Shown here piece by piece: positions 1 through 7,201 of a DNA stretch of 20,851 bases. The stretch covers positions 1-20,851 of the forward strand of contig JBBRBO010000064.1 of NCBI GenBank assembly GCA_038205805.1. Reading direction: 5' to 3'. The position numbers and the translations under genes are program-made. The notes below the pieces were generated by a model that was not told the DNA's origin, made no database searches, and was given only the letters and a program-made list of their open reading frames with translations. Within the stretch, counting starts at the first letter, position 1. Each line of letters begins with the position of its first letter. The stretch is from JBBSBY01 sp038205805 (lineage in GTDB: Bacteria > Desulfobacterota > Desulfomonilia > Desulfomonilales > Desulfomonilaceae).

Positions 1-1815
1 AATTGGATCGGTCGCAGCGAGGGCGCTCGCATCCTCTTCGAGCTGGAGCGCGGCGGCGAGCCCATCGAGGTCTTCACCACCCGGCCGGACACGCTCTACG
101 GCGCCACGTTCATGAGCTTGGCGCCCGAGCATCCGCTCTGCCTCAGCTTAAGCAAAGACACGGATCAAGAAGAAGAAGTCGCCGAGTTCGTCAGCGCCGC
201 GCTTCGACAGGACTGGCAGAGCCGTGTGGGTGATAAGGCCGAAAAAGCGGGCGTGTTCACCGGCGCGTATTGCATTAATCCGGTCACGGATCGCCTCATG
301 CCCATTTATGTGGCGAATTTTGTGCTCTTTGACTACGGCACCGGCGCAGTTATGGCAGTCCCAGCCCATGATCAGCGCGACTTCGAGTTTGCGAAAAAAT
401 ACAGCTTGGACATGATCGTCGTCATCCAGCCCCCCGACACCACACTCGAAGCCGTCAGCATGACCGAGGCCTACGAAGGCGACGGTACTCTCGTCCATTC
501 CGACGAGTTCGACGGCACGGCCAACGGCCCCGCCAAAGCCGCTATCGCCGCCAAGCTCGAATCCGTCGGCAAGGGCAATCTCACCATCAACTACCGCATA
601 CGCGACTGGGGCATTTCACGCCAGCGTTACTGGGGCGCGCCTATCCCCATCATTCACTGCGACAAATGCGGCGCCGTTCCCGTCCCAGACAAGGATCTTC
701 CCGTGGTTCTCCCTGTGGACATCGATTTCCCGGAAAGCGGCCGCTCACCACTCCCCGTGCTTGATTGGTGGGTGAATGTGGATTGCCCCTCCTGCGGAGC
801 CAAGGCGCGGCGTGAAACCGACACCATGGACACTTTCGTGGAATCCTCGTGGTATTTCGATAGGTACGCCTGCCCCAGATACGAAGGCGGCATTATAGAC
901 CCCGAAGGCGACGCGTACTGGCAGCCCGTAGACCAATACATCGGCGGCATCGAGCACGCGATACTCCACTTGCTCTATTCACGCTTTTTCACCAAGGTCT
1001 TGCGGGATCTGGGGATCAAGAAGGAGAGTGAGCCCTTCTTGAACTTGCTCACCCAGGGCATGGTCATAAAAGACGGCGCCAAGATGTCGAAATCCAAGGG
1101 CAATGTGGTGGATCCCGAGGAACTCATTGAGAAATACGGCGCGGACACGGTGCGCCTCTTCTGCCTGTTCGCCGCGCCCCCGGAAAGAGACCTGGAATGG
1201 ACATCCGAAGGCGTGGACGGCTCGGCTCGATTCCTGAACCGGATATGGAACCTCGTGGCCGCCCACAAGGGCCGCAAGACGCCCGCAAAAGTCGGCGAAT
1301 TGGGCGAGAAGGCCACGGCCGTGCAACGCCTAACCCACAAGACCATCAAGAAGGTCACCGAGGACATCAACAACCGTTTTCACTTCAACACGGCCATTGC
1401 CGCAATCATGGAAATGAGCAATGAGCTGGGTCGCATCTCCGCACACGAAGCGGACGCTAATCCCGATGTCGCATTCGCCGTCCGTGAGGCGATCAAGACC
1501 ATGATCGTGCTCATGTCGCCGTTCACTCCCCACATCGCCGAAGAACTATGGGAAGCCATGAGCGGCTCACCCGGTATGGTCCGCTTGCCGTGGCCCACTT
1601 ACGACCCCGAGCTGCTTCGCGAGGATGAGATCGTCATGGTGGTGCAGGTCAACGGCAAGAAGCGAGGCGAGATTACCGTGCCCGTGGATGCGGACGACGA
1701 ATCTCTCAAGACCGCGGCTATGGCTGAACCCAACGTCCAAAGGCACCTGGAAGGCAAGACACTGCGGAAGTTCATCGTGGCCCCGGGGAAATTGGTGAAC
1801 CTGGTGGTCGGGTAA
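1..1815 (+). CDS. leuS: Leucyl-tRNA synthetase, 3' part (5' end outside window)
   Basis: Class I aminoacyl-tRNA synthetase that charges tRNA-Leu in the cytoplasm. The reading frame is open from base 1, beginning NWIGRSEGARI, so the gene enters from the left; about 604 codons are present against roughly 860 for the whole family, so some 230-260 N-terminal residues, including the HIGH motif, are missing. Visible parts in order: the CP1 editing domain with TTRPDTLYGAT near residue 26 and GTGAVMAVPAHDQRDFEF near residue 111, a zinc-ribbon-like pair (CDKCG, CPSCG), the catalytic core with the KMSKSKGN signature encoded at 1081-1104, the anticodon-binding helices, and the C-terminal domain ending in KFIVAPGKLVNLVVG. 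The stop is TAA at 1813-1815. The next gene encodes an LptE-like lipoprotein, the same order seen in many proteobacteria. An ATG at 112 is internal and not the true start. Confidence 0.97.
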   Translation, partial: NWIGRSEGARILFELERGGEPIEVFTTRPDTLYGATFMSLAPEHPLCLSLSKDTDQEEEVAEFVSAALRQDWQSRVGDKAEKAGVFTGAYCINPVTDRLMPIYVANFVLFDYGTGAVMAVPAHDQRDFEFAKKYSLDMIVVIQPPDTTLEAVSMTEAYEGDGTLVHSDEFDGTANGPAKAAIAAKLESVGKGNLTINYRIRDWGISRQRYWGAPIPIIHCDKCGAVPVPDKDLPVVLPVDIDFPESGRSPLPVLDWWVNVDCPSCGAKARRETDTMDTFVESSWYFDRYACPRYEGGIIDPEGDAYWQPVDQYIGGIEHAILHLLYSRFFTKVLRDLGIKKESEPFLNLLTQGMVIKDGAKMSKSKGNVVDPEELIEKYGADTVRLFCLFAAPPERDLEWTSEGVDGSARFLNRIWNLVAAHKGRKTPAKVGELGEKATAVQRLTHKTIKKVTEDINNRFHFNTAIAAIMEMSNELGRISAHEADANPDVAFAVREAIKTMIVLMSPFTPHIAEELWEAMSGSPGMVRLPWPTYDPELLREDEIVMVVQVNGKKRGEITVPVDADDESLKTAAMAEPNVQRHLEGKTLRKFIVAPGKLVNLVVG

Positions 1816-1855
1816 AGGTTCCCCGATATTACTTATTTGGTTAGGCGTCGGTGTC
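1813..1855 (-). repeat. Truncated end of the dispersed hairpin repeat
   Basis: Immediately after the leuS stop, the sequence AGGTTCCCCGATATTACTT matches the outer end of the full repeat copies (compare 2784-2803, AAGGTTCTCCCCGATATTAC). It is followed by TATTTGG and a degenerate terminal inverted repeat, GGCGTCGGTGTCA. Only about 40 bp of the unit remain, and both inner hairpins are gone. Strand is defined here so that + means the TGATACC-type end has the lower coordinate. It is probably a decayed copy or a deletion product. Confidence 0.6.
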
Positions 1856-1907
1856 AGTCGCACAGAATATGCTTGCGTGCGGATTACGGAGGGAGTAGGC
1901 TGCTTAC

Positions 1908-2552
1908 TTGCCGTACGCCTACCTCGAAATGCAAAACTCGGCTCAGAGGTATGCGGAGCGTATGAAGAGCGGGATGGCCGGATGGGCGCTTACATGGAGT
2001 AGATATTCCGTTCGTTGGCGAGCCAGGCGCCGTGGGGCGTCCTTGATCGGCCTTGCTCTCATGTGCTTACACGCGCTCTGCCTTACCGGATGCGGTCTCC
2101 ACTTCGCCGGTGGTCCCGCCGACAATCCTTTGCCGCAAGAGATAAAAACCATTTTGTTGGATAGCGCCGTTAACAATACTACGGTCACGGGGATCGAAAC
2201 GGAATTGACCAACGATATTCGAGCGGAATTTGCCCTCGATAATCGACTCACTCCCGTGCGAAGCGGTGGTGACGCGGTTCTCAGGACGACCATAGCCTCC
2301 TATACCGAGACGGATTCCACATTCCGAGCGGACGGCAAGGAACTCACCCGCATCGGGACCCTTAACGTGAACTGTGTCCTCTCTCGCAACGACAATAACA
2401 CCCCTCTCTGGAAGAAAGAAATGTCCGCATCCAACAACTACAACGTCACGGATACTATCACGGACACGCTGACGAATCGTCGCATGGCCATTTCACGTAT
2501 GATACGGGACATAGCTCCGCGGATTCCGCGATCCATGTTCAACAACTTTTAG
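1908..2552 (+). CDS. lptE: LptE-like outer-membrane LPS-assembly lipoprotein
   Basis: Probable lipoprotein partner of LptD, which inserts lipopolysaccharide into the outer membrane. The N-terminal half has a basic stretch (WRARRR, residues 37-42), a hydrophobic segment (residues 44-60) and a lipobox LTGC with the lipidated cysteine at residue 62 in this frame, followed by GLHF, similar to the CGYHF start of mature LptE. The rest is about 150 residues of beta-rich sequence (IKTILLD, GDAVLRTTIASY, TLNVNCVLSRNDNNTPLWKKEM) typical of the LptE/RlpB fold. Position after leuS supports the call. The start is uncertain: the frame opens at a TTG at 1908, with GGAGGGAG at 1888-1895 rather far upstream; ATG at 1929, 1962 or 1974 would give a more usual leader. 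holA, often next in other proteobacteria, is absent here. Identification rests on lipobox, length and context rather than a strong motif. Confidence 0.7.
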   Translation: MPYAYLEMQNSAQRYAERMKSGMAGWALTWSRYSVRWRARRRGASLIGLALMCLHALCLTGCGLHFAGGPADNPLPQEIKTILLDSAVNNTTVTGIETELTNDIRAEFALDNRLTPVRSGGDAVLRTTIASYTETDSTFRADGKELTRIGTLNVNCVLSRNDNNTPLWKKEMSASNNYNVTDTITDTLTNRRMAISRMIRDIAPRIPRSMFNNF

Positions 2553-2595
2553 GCGAAGACCGGCGGTAACCGGTCACCGGAAACCCGCCCGCTAC

Positions 2596-2826
2596 TTATA
2601 CCCATGTGCTTTCCAGAAAAGTACTGTCGGTCGAGCTTTTGTTGAAAAGTAGGTTTCTCCAGCCTCTTCCTAAGAAACTCGTGACAATCGCCGAAAGCGG
2701 TATTTTCTCCTTGAGAAAAGCTGGTTTCGGCTATTCTAAAAGTTCTTGGAGAGGAGTTTGGGACCCATCCTTTCTTTCAAGAAGGTTCTCCCCGATATTA
2801 CTTATTTGACCGTGTATCGGCATGGA
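2596..2826 (-). repeat. Dispersed hairpin repeat, copy 1
   Basis: A unit of about 230 bp running from TTATACCCATGTGCTTTC to the degenerate end GTGTATCGGCATGG; these ends form an imperfect terminal inverted repeat. Inside are a small GCTTTT-type hairpin region, a strong hairpin at 2690-2731 (arms GCCGAAA and TTTCGGC with TTTTCTC/GAGAAAA inside), and a weakened outer hairpin ending in AAGGTTCTCCCC. It sits between the lptE-like gene and mdh and ends about 35 bp before the mdh ribosome-binding site. This is the only complete copy whose orientation is opposite to that of the flanking genes. Confidence 0.85.
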
Positions 2827-2874
2827 ATAGACGATGGGCGAACCATTCCAAGTGAAGAAATAGGAGGTTTCTTT

Positions 2875-3819
2875 ATGGCGAGAAAGAAGATTACAGTGGT
2901 AGGCGCCGGCAATGTAGGCGCTTCCGTGGCGGCGTACGCTTCGGCGAAACAGCTCGGCGACATAGTCATCGTTGACATACTCGAAGGCATCCCGCAAGGC
3001 AAGGGCCTGGATATGTTCGAGGCCACTCCCGTTCTGGGCGTGGACACACACGTCTCGGGCACGAATGATTACGGCGCCACCCAAAACAGCGACATCGTCA
3101 TCGTTACGGCCGGCATAGCGAGAAAACCCGGCATGAGCCGTGACGATCTCCTCGCGACCAACGTTCGCATCGTAGCGGACGTGGCGCAAAAGGCGGCCCA
3201 GCACTCCCCGAACGCCATCTTCATCATTGTATCCAATCCCCTGGACGCAATGGTCTACACCGCCTGGAAGAAGTCCGGCTTTGACCCCAGAAAGATCGTC
3301 GGCATGGCGGGCGTGCTCGATAGCGCGCGGTTCCGCTCCTTCCTGGCGGCCGAAGTCGGGGTCTCCGTTGAAGATATTCAGGCGCTGGTATTGGGCGGTC
3401 ACGGCGACACCATGGTGCCTTTAACACGCTACTGTTCAGTCGGCGGCGTGCCCATAAGCCACTTCATCACCCCTGAACGCCTCGAGGAAATCGTGAAGAG
3501 GACCCGTCAGGGCGGCGCCGAGATCGTCAACCTGCTGAAGACCGGAAGCGCTTTCTATGCCCCTGCAAGCTCCGCGGTGCAAATGGCCGAATCCATTCTC
3601 CTTGATAAGAAACGCCTGCTGCCCGTGGCCGCTTACCTCAACGGTGAATACAACGAGAAAGACGTGTTCGTCGGCGTGCCTGCAATACTCGGCGCAAACG
3701 GCGTCGAAAAGGTCATCGACATGGATTTGAATGCTGAAGAACACGAAGCATTCGAGAAATCCGTCGAGGCGGTAAGGACCCTGGTGAAGGACGTGGATAA
3801 GCTCCTGGGCTCGCTGTAG
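2875..3819 (+). CDS. mdh: Malate dehydrogenase (LDH-like type)
   Basis: NAD-dependent interconversion of malate and oxaloacetate, a TCA-cycle or reverse-TCA step in the cytoplasm. The 314-residue protein has the Rossmann motif GAGNVG at residues 10-15, Asp34 at the end of beta-2 (expected for NAD preference), the substrate-loop arginines in RKPGMSR (Arg83, Arg89), Asn121 in SNPLD, the Asp149/Arg152 pair in LDSARFR and the catalytic His176 in GGHGDTMVPL. The Arg in the loop after TAGIA marks malate rather than lactate specificity. The start is ATG at 2875, preceded by TAGGAGG at 2862-2868; an upstream in-frame extension from 2746 lies in the repeat and is rejected. Downstream transcription may end at the terminator at 3946-3978. 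It appears monocistronic, flanked by repeat copy 1 and a sigma-54 promoter. Confidence 0.95.
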   Translation: MARKKITVVGAGNVGASVAAYASAKQLGDIVIVDILEGIPQGKGLDMFEATPVLGVDTHVSGTNDYGATQNSDIVIVTAGIARKPGMSRDDLLATNVRIVADVAQKAAQHSPNAIFIIVSNPLDAMVYTAWKKSGFDPRKIVGMAGVLDSARFRSFLAAEVGVSVEDIQALVLGGHGDTMVPLTRYCSVGGVPISHFITPERLEEIVKRTRQGGAEIVNLLKTGSAFYAPASSAVQMAESILLDKKRLLPVAAYLNGEYNEKDVFVGVPAILGANGVEKVIDMDLNAEEHEAFEKSVEAVRTLVKDVDKLLGSL

Positions 3820-3887
3820 CCCTTTCGACGGCTCACTGGCCCGCATTTTCCGCACATACTGTCGTTCTTTTTCGATTCGAAACGGAT

Positions 3888-3904
3888 GTGGCACGGAGCT
3901 TGCT
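3888..3904 (+). promoter_or_regulatory. Sigma-54 (RpoN) promoter, exact consensus
   Basis: The sequence GTGGCACGGAGCTTGCT matches TGGCACG-N4-TTGCW at every fixed position, with the required 10 bases between the -24 GG and -12 GC. The predicted start of transcription is about 3914-3915. A 13-bp palindrome, TTTCGATTCGAAA (3870-3882), lies just upstream. I see no TGT-N10-ACA NifA-type site in the 100 bp upstream. The next recognised gene, miaB, starts more than 370 bp downstream, with a terminator in between. Confidence 0.8.
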
Positions 3905-3913
3905 ATATTAAAG

Positions 3914-3979
3914 GCGTAAACAACGACTCCTTTAACCATACCCTCAGCCCTCCTCCACCATAGGCGGGCTATTTTTTTG
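3914..3979 (+). ncRNA. Possible sigma-54-dependent small RNA
   Basis: Inferred from a perfect sigma-54 promoter at 3888-3904 and a rho-independent terminator at 3946-3978. The predicted transcript is about 65 nt: roughly 30 nt of single-stranded, C-rich sequence followed by the terminator hairpin. There is no ORF or ribosome-binding site in it. A 7-bp inverted repeat, TTAAAGG (3908-3914) and CCTTTAA (3929-3935), straddles the predicted start and could be an operator or, if transcription starts slightly upstream, a 5' hairpin. The alternative is that the promoter reads through the terminator into miaB as a conditional leader. Confidence 0.4.
3946..3978 (+). terminator. Rho-independent terminator
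   Basis: The arms AGCCC-t-CCT and AGG-c-GGGCT, with a CCACCAT loop and one internal mismatch, are followed directly by ATTTTTTT. It terminates either the sigma-54 transcript starting near 3914 or mdh read-through from 3819; no other hairpin with a T-run lies between the mdh stop and this site. Confidence 0.7.
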
Positions 3980-4286
3980 TACTATGAGCCGTAATCATCA
4001 TCCCATACCCACATCGCCGAATCGCCCCCACACTTACTTATCGAACAATGACCTACGTGAACCAAGCCGTCGCTTGAGCTTGTCGTCGCAGCGCGTACTA
4101 AGCGCTTGTGAAAGATCGCAACCTTGTGAAGAACCCCAAGGCATGCTAAAAATTTTCTCAGTCGCCGCGCCGGGATAACGTATGGGAAGCGCTTAACACC
4201 CCATCCACATTAGGCCAACGCACATCGCGCGCCTCCACGCGGGAAGAATCTTCCCCCGGTTAAAAATTTCACACCTACGGTGAACC
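3980..4286. other. Intergenic stretch before miaB, no gene seen
   Basis: About 300 bp with no convincing coding sequence. A 64-codon frame at 3984-4178 has no ribosome-binding site and no family resemblance. The 8-mer AAGCGCTT occurs twice (around 4099 and 4188), a possible but weak operator pair. A small palindrome, ACGGTGAACCGT, overlaps the miaB start region. The miaB promoter must be here or upstream, but I find no clear -35/-10 pair. Confidence 0.4.
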
Positions 4287-5603
4287 GTGACGAGGCATTA
4301 CTACATCGAGACATACGGCTGCCAAATGAACGACCAGGACTCGGACAAGATGGCCGGCCTCCTGGAATCCGCGGGTTTCGTTCAGGGCGACGAGGCGGAA
4401 GCGGACATTATCGTCCTTAACACCTGTTCCATACGAGAAAAGGCGGAGCACAAAGTTCACAGCGCCATCGGCAGATTCAAGGCGCTGAAGGTCGCGAAGC
4501 CCGAACTCGTGACGGTGGTCGCCGGATGCGTGGCTCAGCAGGAGAAGACGCGGCTCCTAAAGAGATCGCCGGAGGTGGACGCCGTGCTCGGCACGCATCA
4601 GATAGCGAGACTCCCACAGGTAGTGAAGGAAATCCTCGAAGAGCGCCGCCGCAGCATCCACGTGGAACTCATTCACGACGTGCAATCTCTTCACATCCCC
4701 GCCCGTACCGATCAGGGACGAATATGCTCCTTTGTCAGCATCATGCAAGGCTGCTCGAATTTTTGCTCATATTGCGTGGTGCCGCACACCCGTGGCCCTG
4801 AACAGAGCCGCCCTACAGAGGAAATCATCGCCGAAGCGCAGGCGCTCGTCTCATCCGGAGTGCGTGAAGTTACCTTGTTGGGGCAGAACGTGAACTCCTA
4901 CGGGAAGGATCTCGCCGGCGACGACTCCTTTGTGGATTTGCTGACCCGCTTGGATGCGGTTCGGGGACTCAGTCGCATTCGCTTCACCACATCCCATCCT
5001 CGGGACTTCGGCCCGGACACCGCCGACGCGGTCAGCCGACTGGCCAAGGTATGCGAACATGTCCACCTGCCCGTGCAGAGCGGGTCCACTCGTATTCTCG
5101 CCGCGATGAATCGCGGATACACACGAGAAGACTACCTGGGAAAGATCCACGATCTGCGCAGCAAGATCCCCCATGTTGCGCTCACCACGGACATTATCGT
5201 GGGATTCCCCGGTGAAACCGAAGAGGATTTTCAAGAAACCTTGTCACTCTTGGCGGAAGTGAGGTACGACCAGATATTCTCGTTCAAATACTCTCGCCGA
5301 CCTCAGACCGAGGCGCGCAACTACACCGATCAAATCCCGGAGCGCGTGCGCAAGGAGCGCCTACTGGCGGTACATACGCTTCAGGACGCTATCACCCAAG
5401 ACTACGCACGCGGCATGATCGGCAAGAAGGAAGAAGTCCTTGTGGAAGGCTTTCGATCTCACACACGACAGGCGTTTGGACGCACCCGCTCCAATAAGAT
5501 CGTGAACTTCGCTCCGACACTCGAAACAGAAGCCGGAATGCTCCTCTTCGTGAGAATCACCGATGCGCTCAAGCACACCTTCCTCGGGGAAGTAGCCGAC
5601 TGA
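4287..5603 (+). CDS. miaB: tRNA-2-methylthio-N6-isopentenyladenosine synthase MiaB
   Basis: Radical-SAM methylthiotransferase that adds the 2-methylthio group to i6A37 in tRNAs. The 438-residue protein has all three parts: an N-terminal UPF0004 domain with YGCQMN and cysteines 12, 47 and 81 that bind the auxiliary cluster, a radical-SAM core with CSNFCSYC (Cys156, 160, 163) followed by VPHTRGPEQSRP, and a C-terminal TRAM domain (about residues 370-435) for RNA binding. The motifs LGQNVNSYG, HLPVQSGS and TDIIVGFPGET are characteristic of MiaB rather than RimO or MtaB. The start is a GTG at 4287, with only a weak GGTGA upstream; it fits the normal N-terminus. The gene stands alone, followed 55 bp later by repeat copy 2. 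Confidence 0.96.
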   Translation: MTRHYYIETYGCQMNDQDSDKMAGLLESAGFVQGDEAEADIIVLNTCSIREKAEHKVHSAIGRFKALKVAKPELVTVVAGCVAQQEKTRLLKRSPEVDAVLGTHQIARLPQVVKEILEERRRSIHVELIHDVQSLHIPARTDQGRICSFVSIMQGCSNFCSYCVVPHTRGPEQSRPTEEIIAEAQALVSSGVREVTLLGQNVNSYGKDLAGDDSFVDLLTRLDAVRGLSRIRFTTSHPRDFGPDTADAVSRLAKVCEHVHLPVQSGSTRILAAMNRGYTREDYLGKIHDLRSKIPHVALTTDIIVGFPGETEEDFQETLSLLAEVRYDQIFSFKYSRRPQTEARNYTDQIPERVRKERLLAVHTLQDAITQDYARGMIGKKEEVLVEGFRSHTRQAFGRTRSNKIVNFAPTLETEAGMLLFVRITDALKHTFLGEVAD

Positions 5604-5658
5604 GCGATACCGCTCGGCTGTGACGGAGTGTACGCGCTCCTGCGTGTACCGGGACGCC

Positions 5659-5884
5659 TGATACCTATGCGCAGCCAAAGAAGTAATATCGGGAAGAACC
5701 TTCTTGAAAGAAGGCTTCTCCCCGAACCCCTCTCCAAAAACTTTTAAATGTCCGAAACCGGCTTTTCTCAAGGATAAAAGGCCGCTTTCGGCATATTAAA
5801 CATTCTCAGATAGACGTCGAAAAAACCTACCTTCCCAAAAAGAGTCTTCACTAATGTTACTCGTTGGAAAGCACTTTGGTATGA
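5659..5884 (+). repeat. Dispersed hairpin repeat, copy 2
   Basis: Runs from TGATACCTATGCGCAGCC to GGAAAGCACTTTGGTATGA, whose ends are imperfect inverted repeats. It contains the outer hairpin (GGGAAGAACCTTCTT against AAGAAGGCTTCTCCC, about 5690-5723) and the inner hairpin (CCGAAA 5752-5757 with TTTCGG 5786-5791, enclosing GGCTTTTCTC/ATAAAAGGCC). It is almost identical to copy 7 near 20680: about 7 mismatches over about 177 bases by eye, making these the youngest-looking pair. The TGATACC end faces the miaB stop. Confidence 0.9.
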
Positions 5885-6012
5885 AGCGCTGAATTGCCCT
5901 GGACGGCGCCGCTTGCGGGCCGAAAGCGCTCCCTTTTGGAGCGCACATGACTCGGTGAGAGCACGATGAGGGCAAGCTATATTTAGGTTTGAGGGGCTTT
6001 TAGCGAAATCGC

Positions 6013-6041
6013 TTGACAAGAGAACATATGTTTTCTATACT
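6013..6041 (+). promoter_or_regulatory. Consensus-like sigma-70 promoter
   Basis: A perfect -35 TTGACA (6013-6018), a 17-bp spacer and TATACT (6036-6041) as the -10. Transcription would begin near 6048. A 10-bp palindrome, AACATATGTT (6023-6032), in the spacer could be an operator. The promoter reads into a structured leader and then the doubtful ORF at 6289-6756. Confidence 0.7.
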
Positions 6042-6065
6042 GGTAATTAGATGATCCCCCCACAG

Positions 6066-6104
6066 CGTTGTACGCTGAATTCCGGGAGTGAATTCCACGC
6101 AACG
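6066..6104 (+). other. Leader hairpin downstream of the 6013 promoter
   Basis: Nested inverted repeats: CGTTG (6066-6070) with CAACG (6100-6104), enclosing two copies of the self-complementary GAATTC separated by CGGGAGT. It lies about 20 nt after the predicted start of transcription. The remaining leader to 6280 holds GC-rich segments such as GCGTGTACGCG but no terminator that I can see. It could stabilise an mRNA leader or belong to a non-coding RNA. Confidence 0.35.
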
Positions 6105-6288
6105 GGCGCCTCTCTCACCCGTGCAACAACACTATTTACCCTATTCAGTTTTACCAACAACGCATCTTTTGTCAAACTGTCGACAAATATGCGCCGCGTG
6201 TACGCGTTTTGCGTGGGCCATTCGTGACAAAACGTAGCCCAGCTCGCGCTCTTACGGCGCTTGCCACAACACAAGAAAAGGAGTTCCA

Positions 6289-6756
6289 TTGAAAGCCTTA
6301 GCTGAACGTAACCACTTCAAGTCCGGCGGCGCCGAACTCCACAGGTCAACTGTGGGCACGACATTGAATATCTCCAATGGCGCCGGGACTACATACTGTC
6401 GGAGCGCCCTCATACGTGACATACACCGAGACTCTCGAAGAAGCGGCGTCCTTCTTTCTCCCGTGGCGCGGGATGTGGATGAGTTTGTCCGCTTCAACTC
6501 GCGGCCATCTCTCTCGTCGCCCACTCTGAGAAATAACGGCCTCACGGTTGGTTGCCGGCGCTGCGATGCGGACACGCCGATCCTGATGAGAGCGCCTGAC
6601 GGCCACGGAGGGTCACGTATGAGCGTGGTAGACCCTCGAGAGCAACGCAATGGGCGTTCCACTGCGAAACGCCCTTCCTCGGAGCGCCGGGAATCCTCTC
6701 CACAAGCAAGCGCGCTCCGCCGTCGGCTGGAGATTCATTCCCTGAACGCGGGCTGA
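6289..6756 (+). CDS. Doubtful ORF, unknown product (155 aa)
   Basis: An open frame starting with TTG at 6289, six bases after AAAAGGAG (a good Shine-Dalgarno sequence) and downstream of the strong 6013 promoter. The predicted protein is very rich in Arg, Ser and charged residues, with no signal peptide, membrane segment or motif I recognise, and a single CRRC. The stop codon TGA (6754-6756) is the first triplet of repeat copy 3, as happens at other genes here. In favour: ribosome-binding site, promoter, long open frame. Against: no recognisable family, a poorly structured composition and a competing antisense frame. It may be a decayed gene or part of a non-coding transcript. Confidence 0.3.
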   Translation: MKALAERNHFKSGGAELHRSTVGTTLNISNGAGTTYCRSALIRDIHRDSRRSGVLLSPVARDVDEFVRFNSRPSLSSPTLRNNGLTVGCRRCDADTPILMRAPDGHGGSRMSVVDPREQRNGRSTAKRPSSERRESSPQASALRRRLEIHSLNAG

Positions 6757-6948
6757 TACGAATGCGCAATAAAAGAAGTGCTATTGGAGAGAACCTTCTT
6801 GAAAGAAAGGTGAGTCCCGAACTTATCTCCAAGAACTTTAAAAATAGTCGCAAGCGCATTTAAACATTCTTTCATAGTAGTTAGGGAAACCTGCTCTTAC
6901 AAAAATGTCCTTCACCTATATTCCTCGTTCGACAGCACATTGGTATCA
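6754..6948 (+). repeat. Dispersed hairpin repeat, copy 3 (inner hairpin lost)
   Basis: Runs from TGATACGAATGCGCA to GACAGCACATTGGTATCA. The outer hairpin is recognisable (GAGAACCTTCTTGAAAGAAAGGTG). The roughly 40-bp GCCGAAA hairpin is replaced by a short diverged segment, so this copy is about 195 bp and is the most degenerate of the set. Its first three bases act as the stop of the 6289 ORF. The outer part between 6890 and 6948 aligns with 5826-5884. Confidence 0.8.
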
Positions 6949-7201
6949 GGTCTGTTCATGCGCGACTTTTTATATGGTACGGTGTCTGACCTCTGGGGCT
7001 GATAGGCAACACCGCCGGCGCTTACACCGTGCGAAGCGACATATGTCATTCCGCGAAGGTCTACTCCTGCGGCAAGGCAAGCCCCGGAAAATTGCGCTTC
7101 ATCGTAGGACGAAGTAGCATAAGCCTTTGCGCGCTATTTAAAGTGTATAAAACCCTCCCCAGGGCGGAAACGTCTTCACCTGCCGTTTCAATGAGGAATG
7201 T

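Noticed and set aside
2746..2874. N-terminal extension of Mdh
   Set aside because: This sequence is repeat copy 1, and the ATG at 2875 has an ideal TAGGAGG and gives the normal family N-terminus.
6252..6662. 136-codon - strand frame opposite the 6289 ORF
   Set aside because: No ribosome-binding site or motif, and it is transcribed against the strong 6013 promoter.
6905..7117. 70-codon + frame before mscS
   Set aside because: Its first part is the outer end of repeat copy 3; no family resemblance and no good ribosome-binding site.
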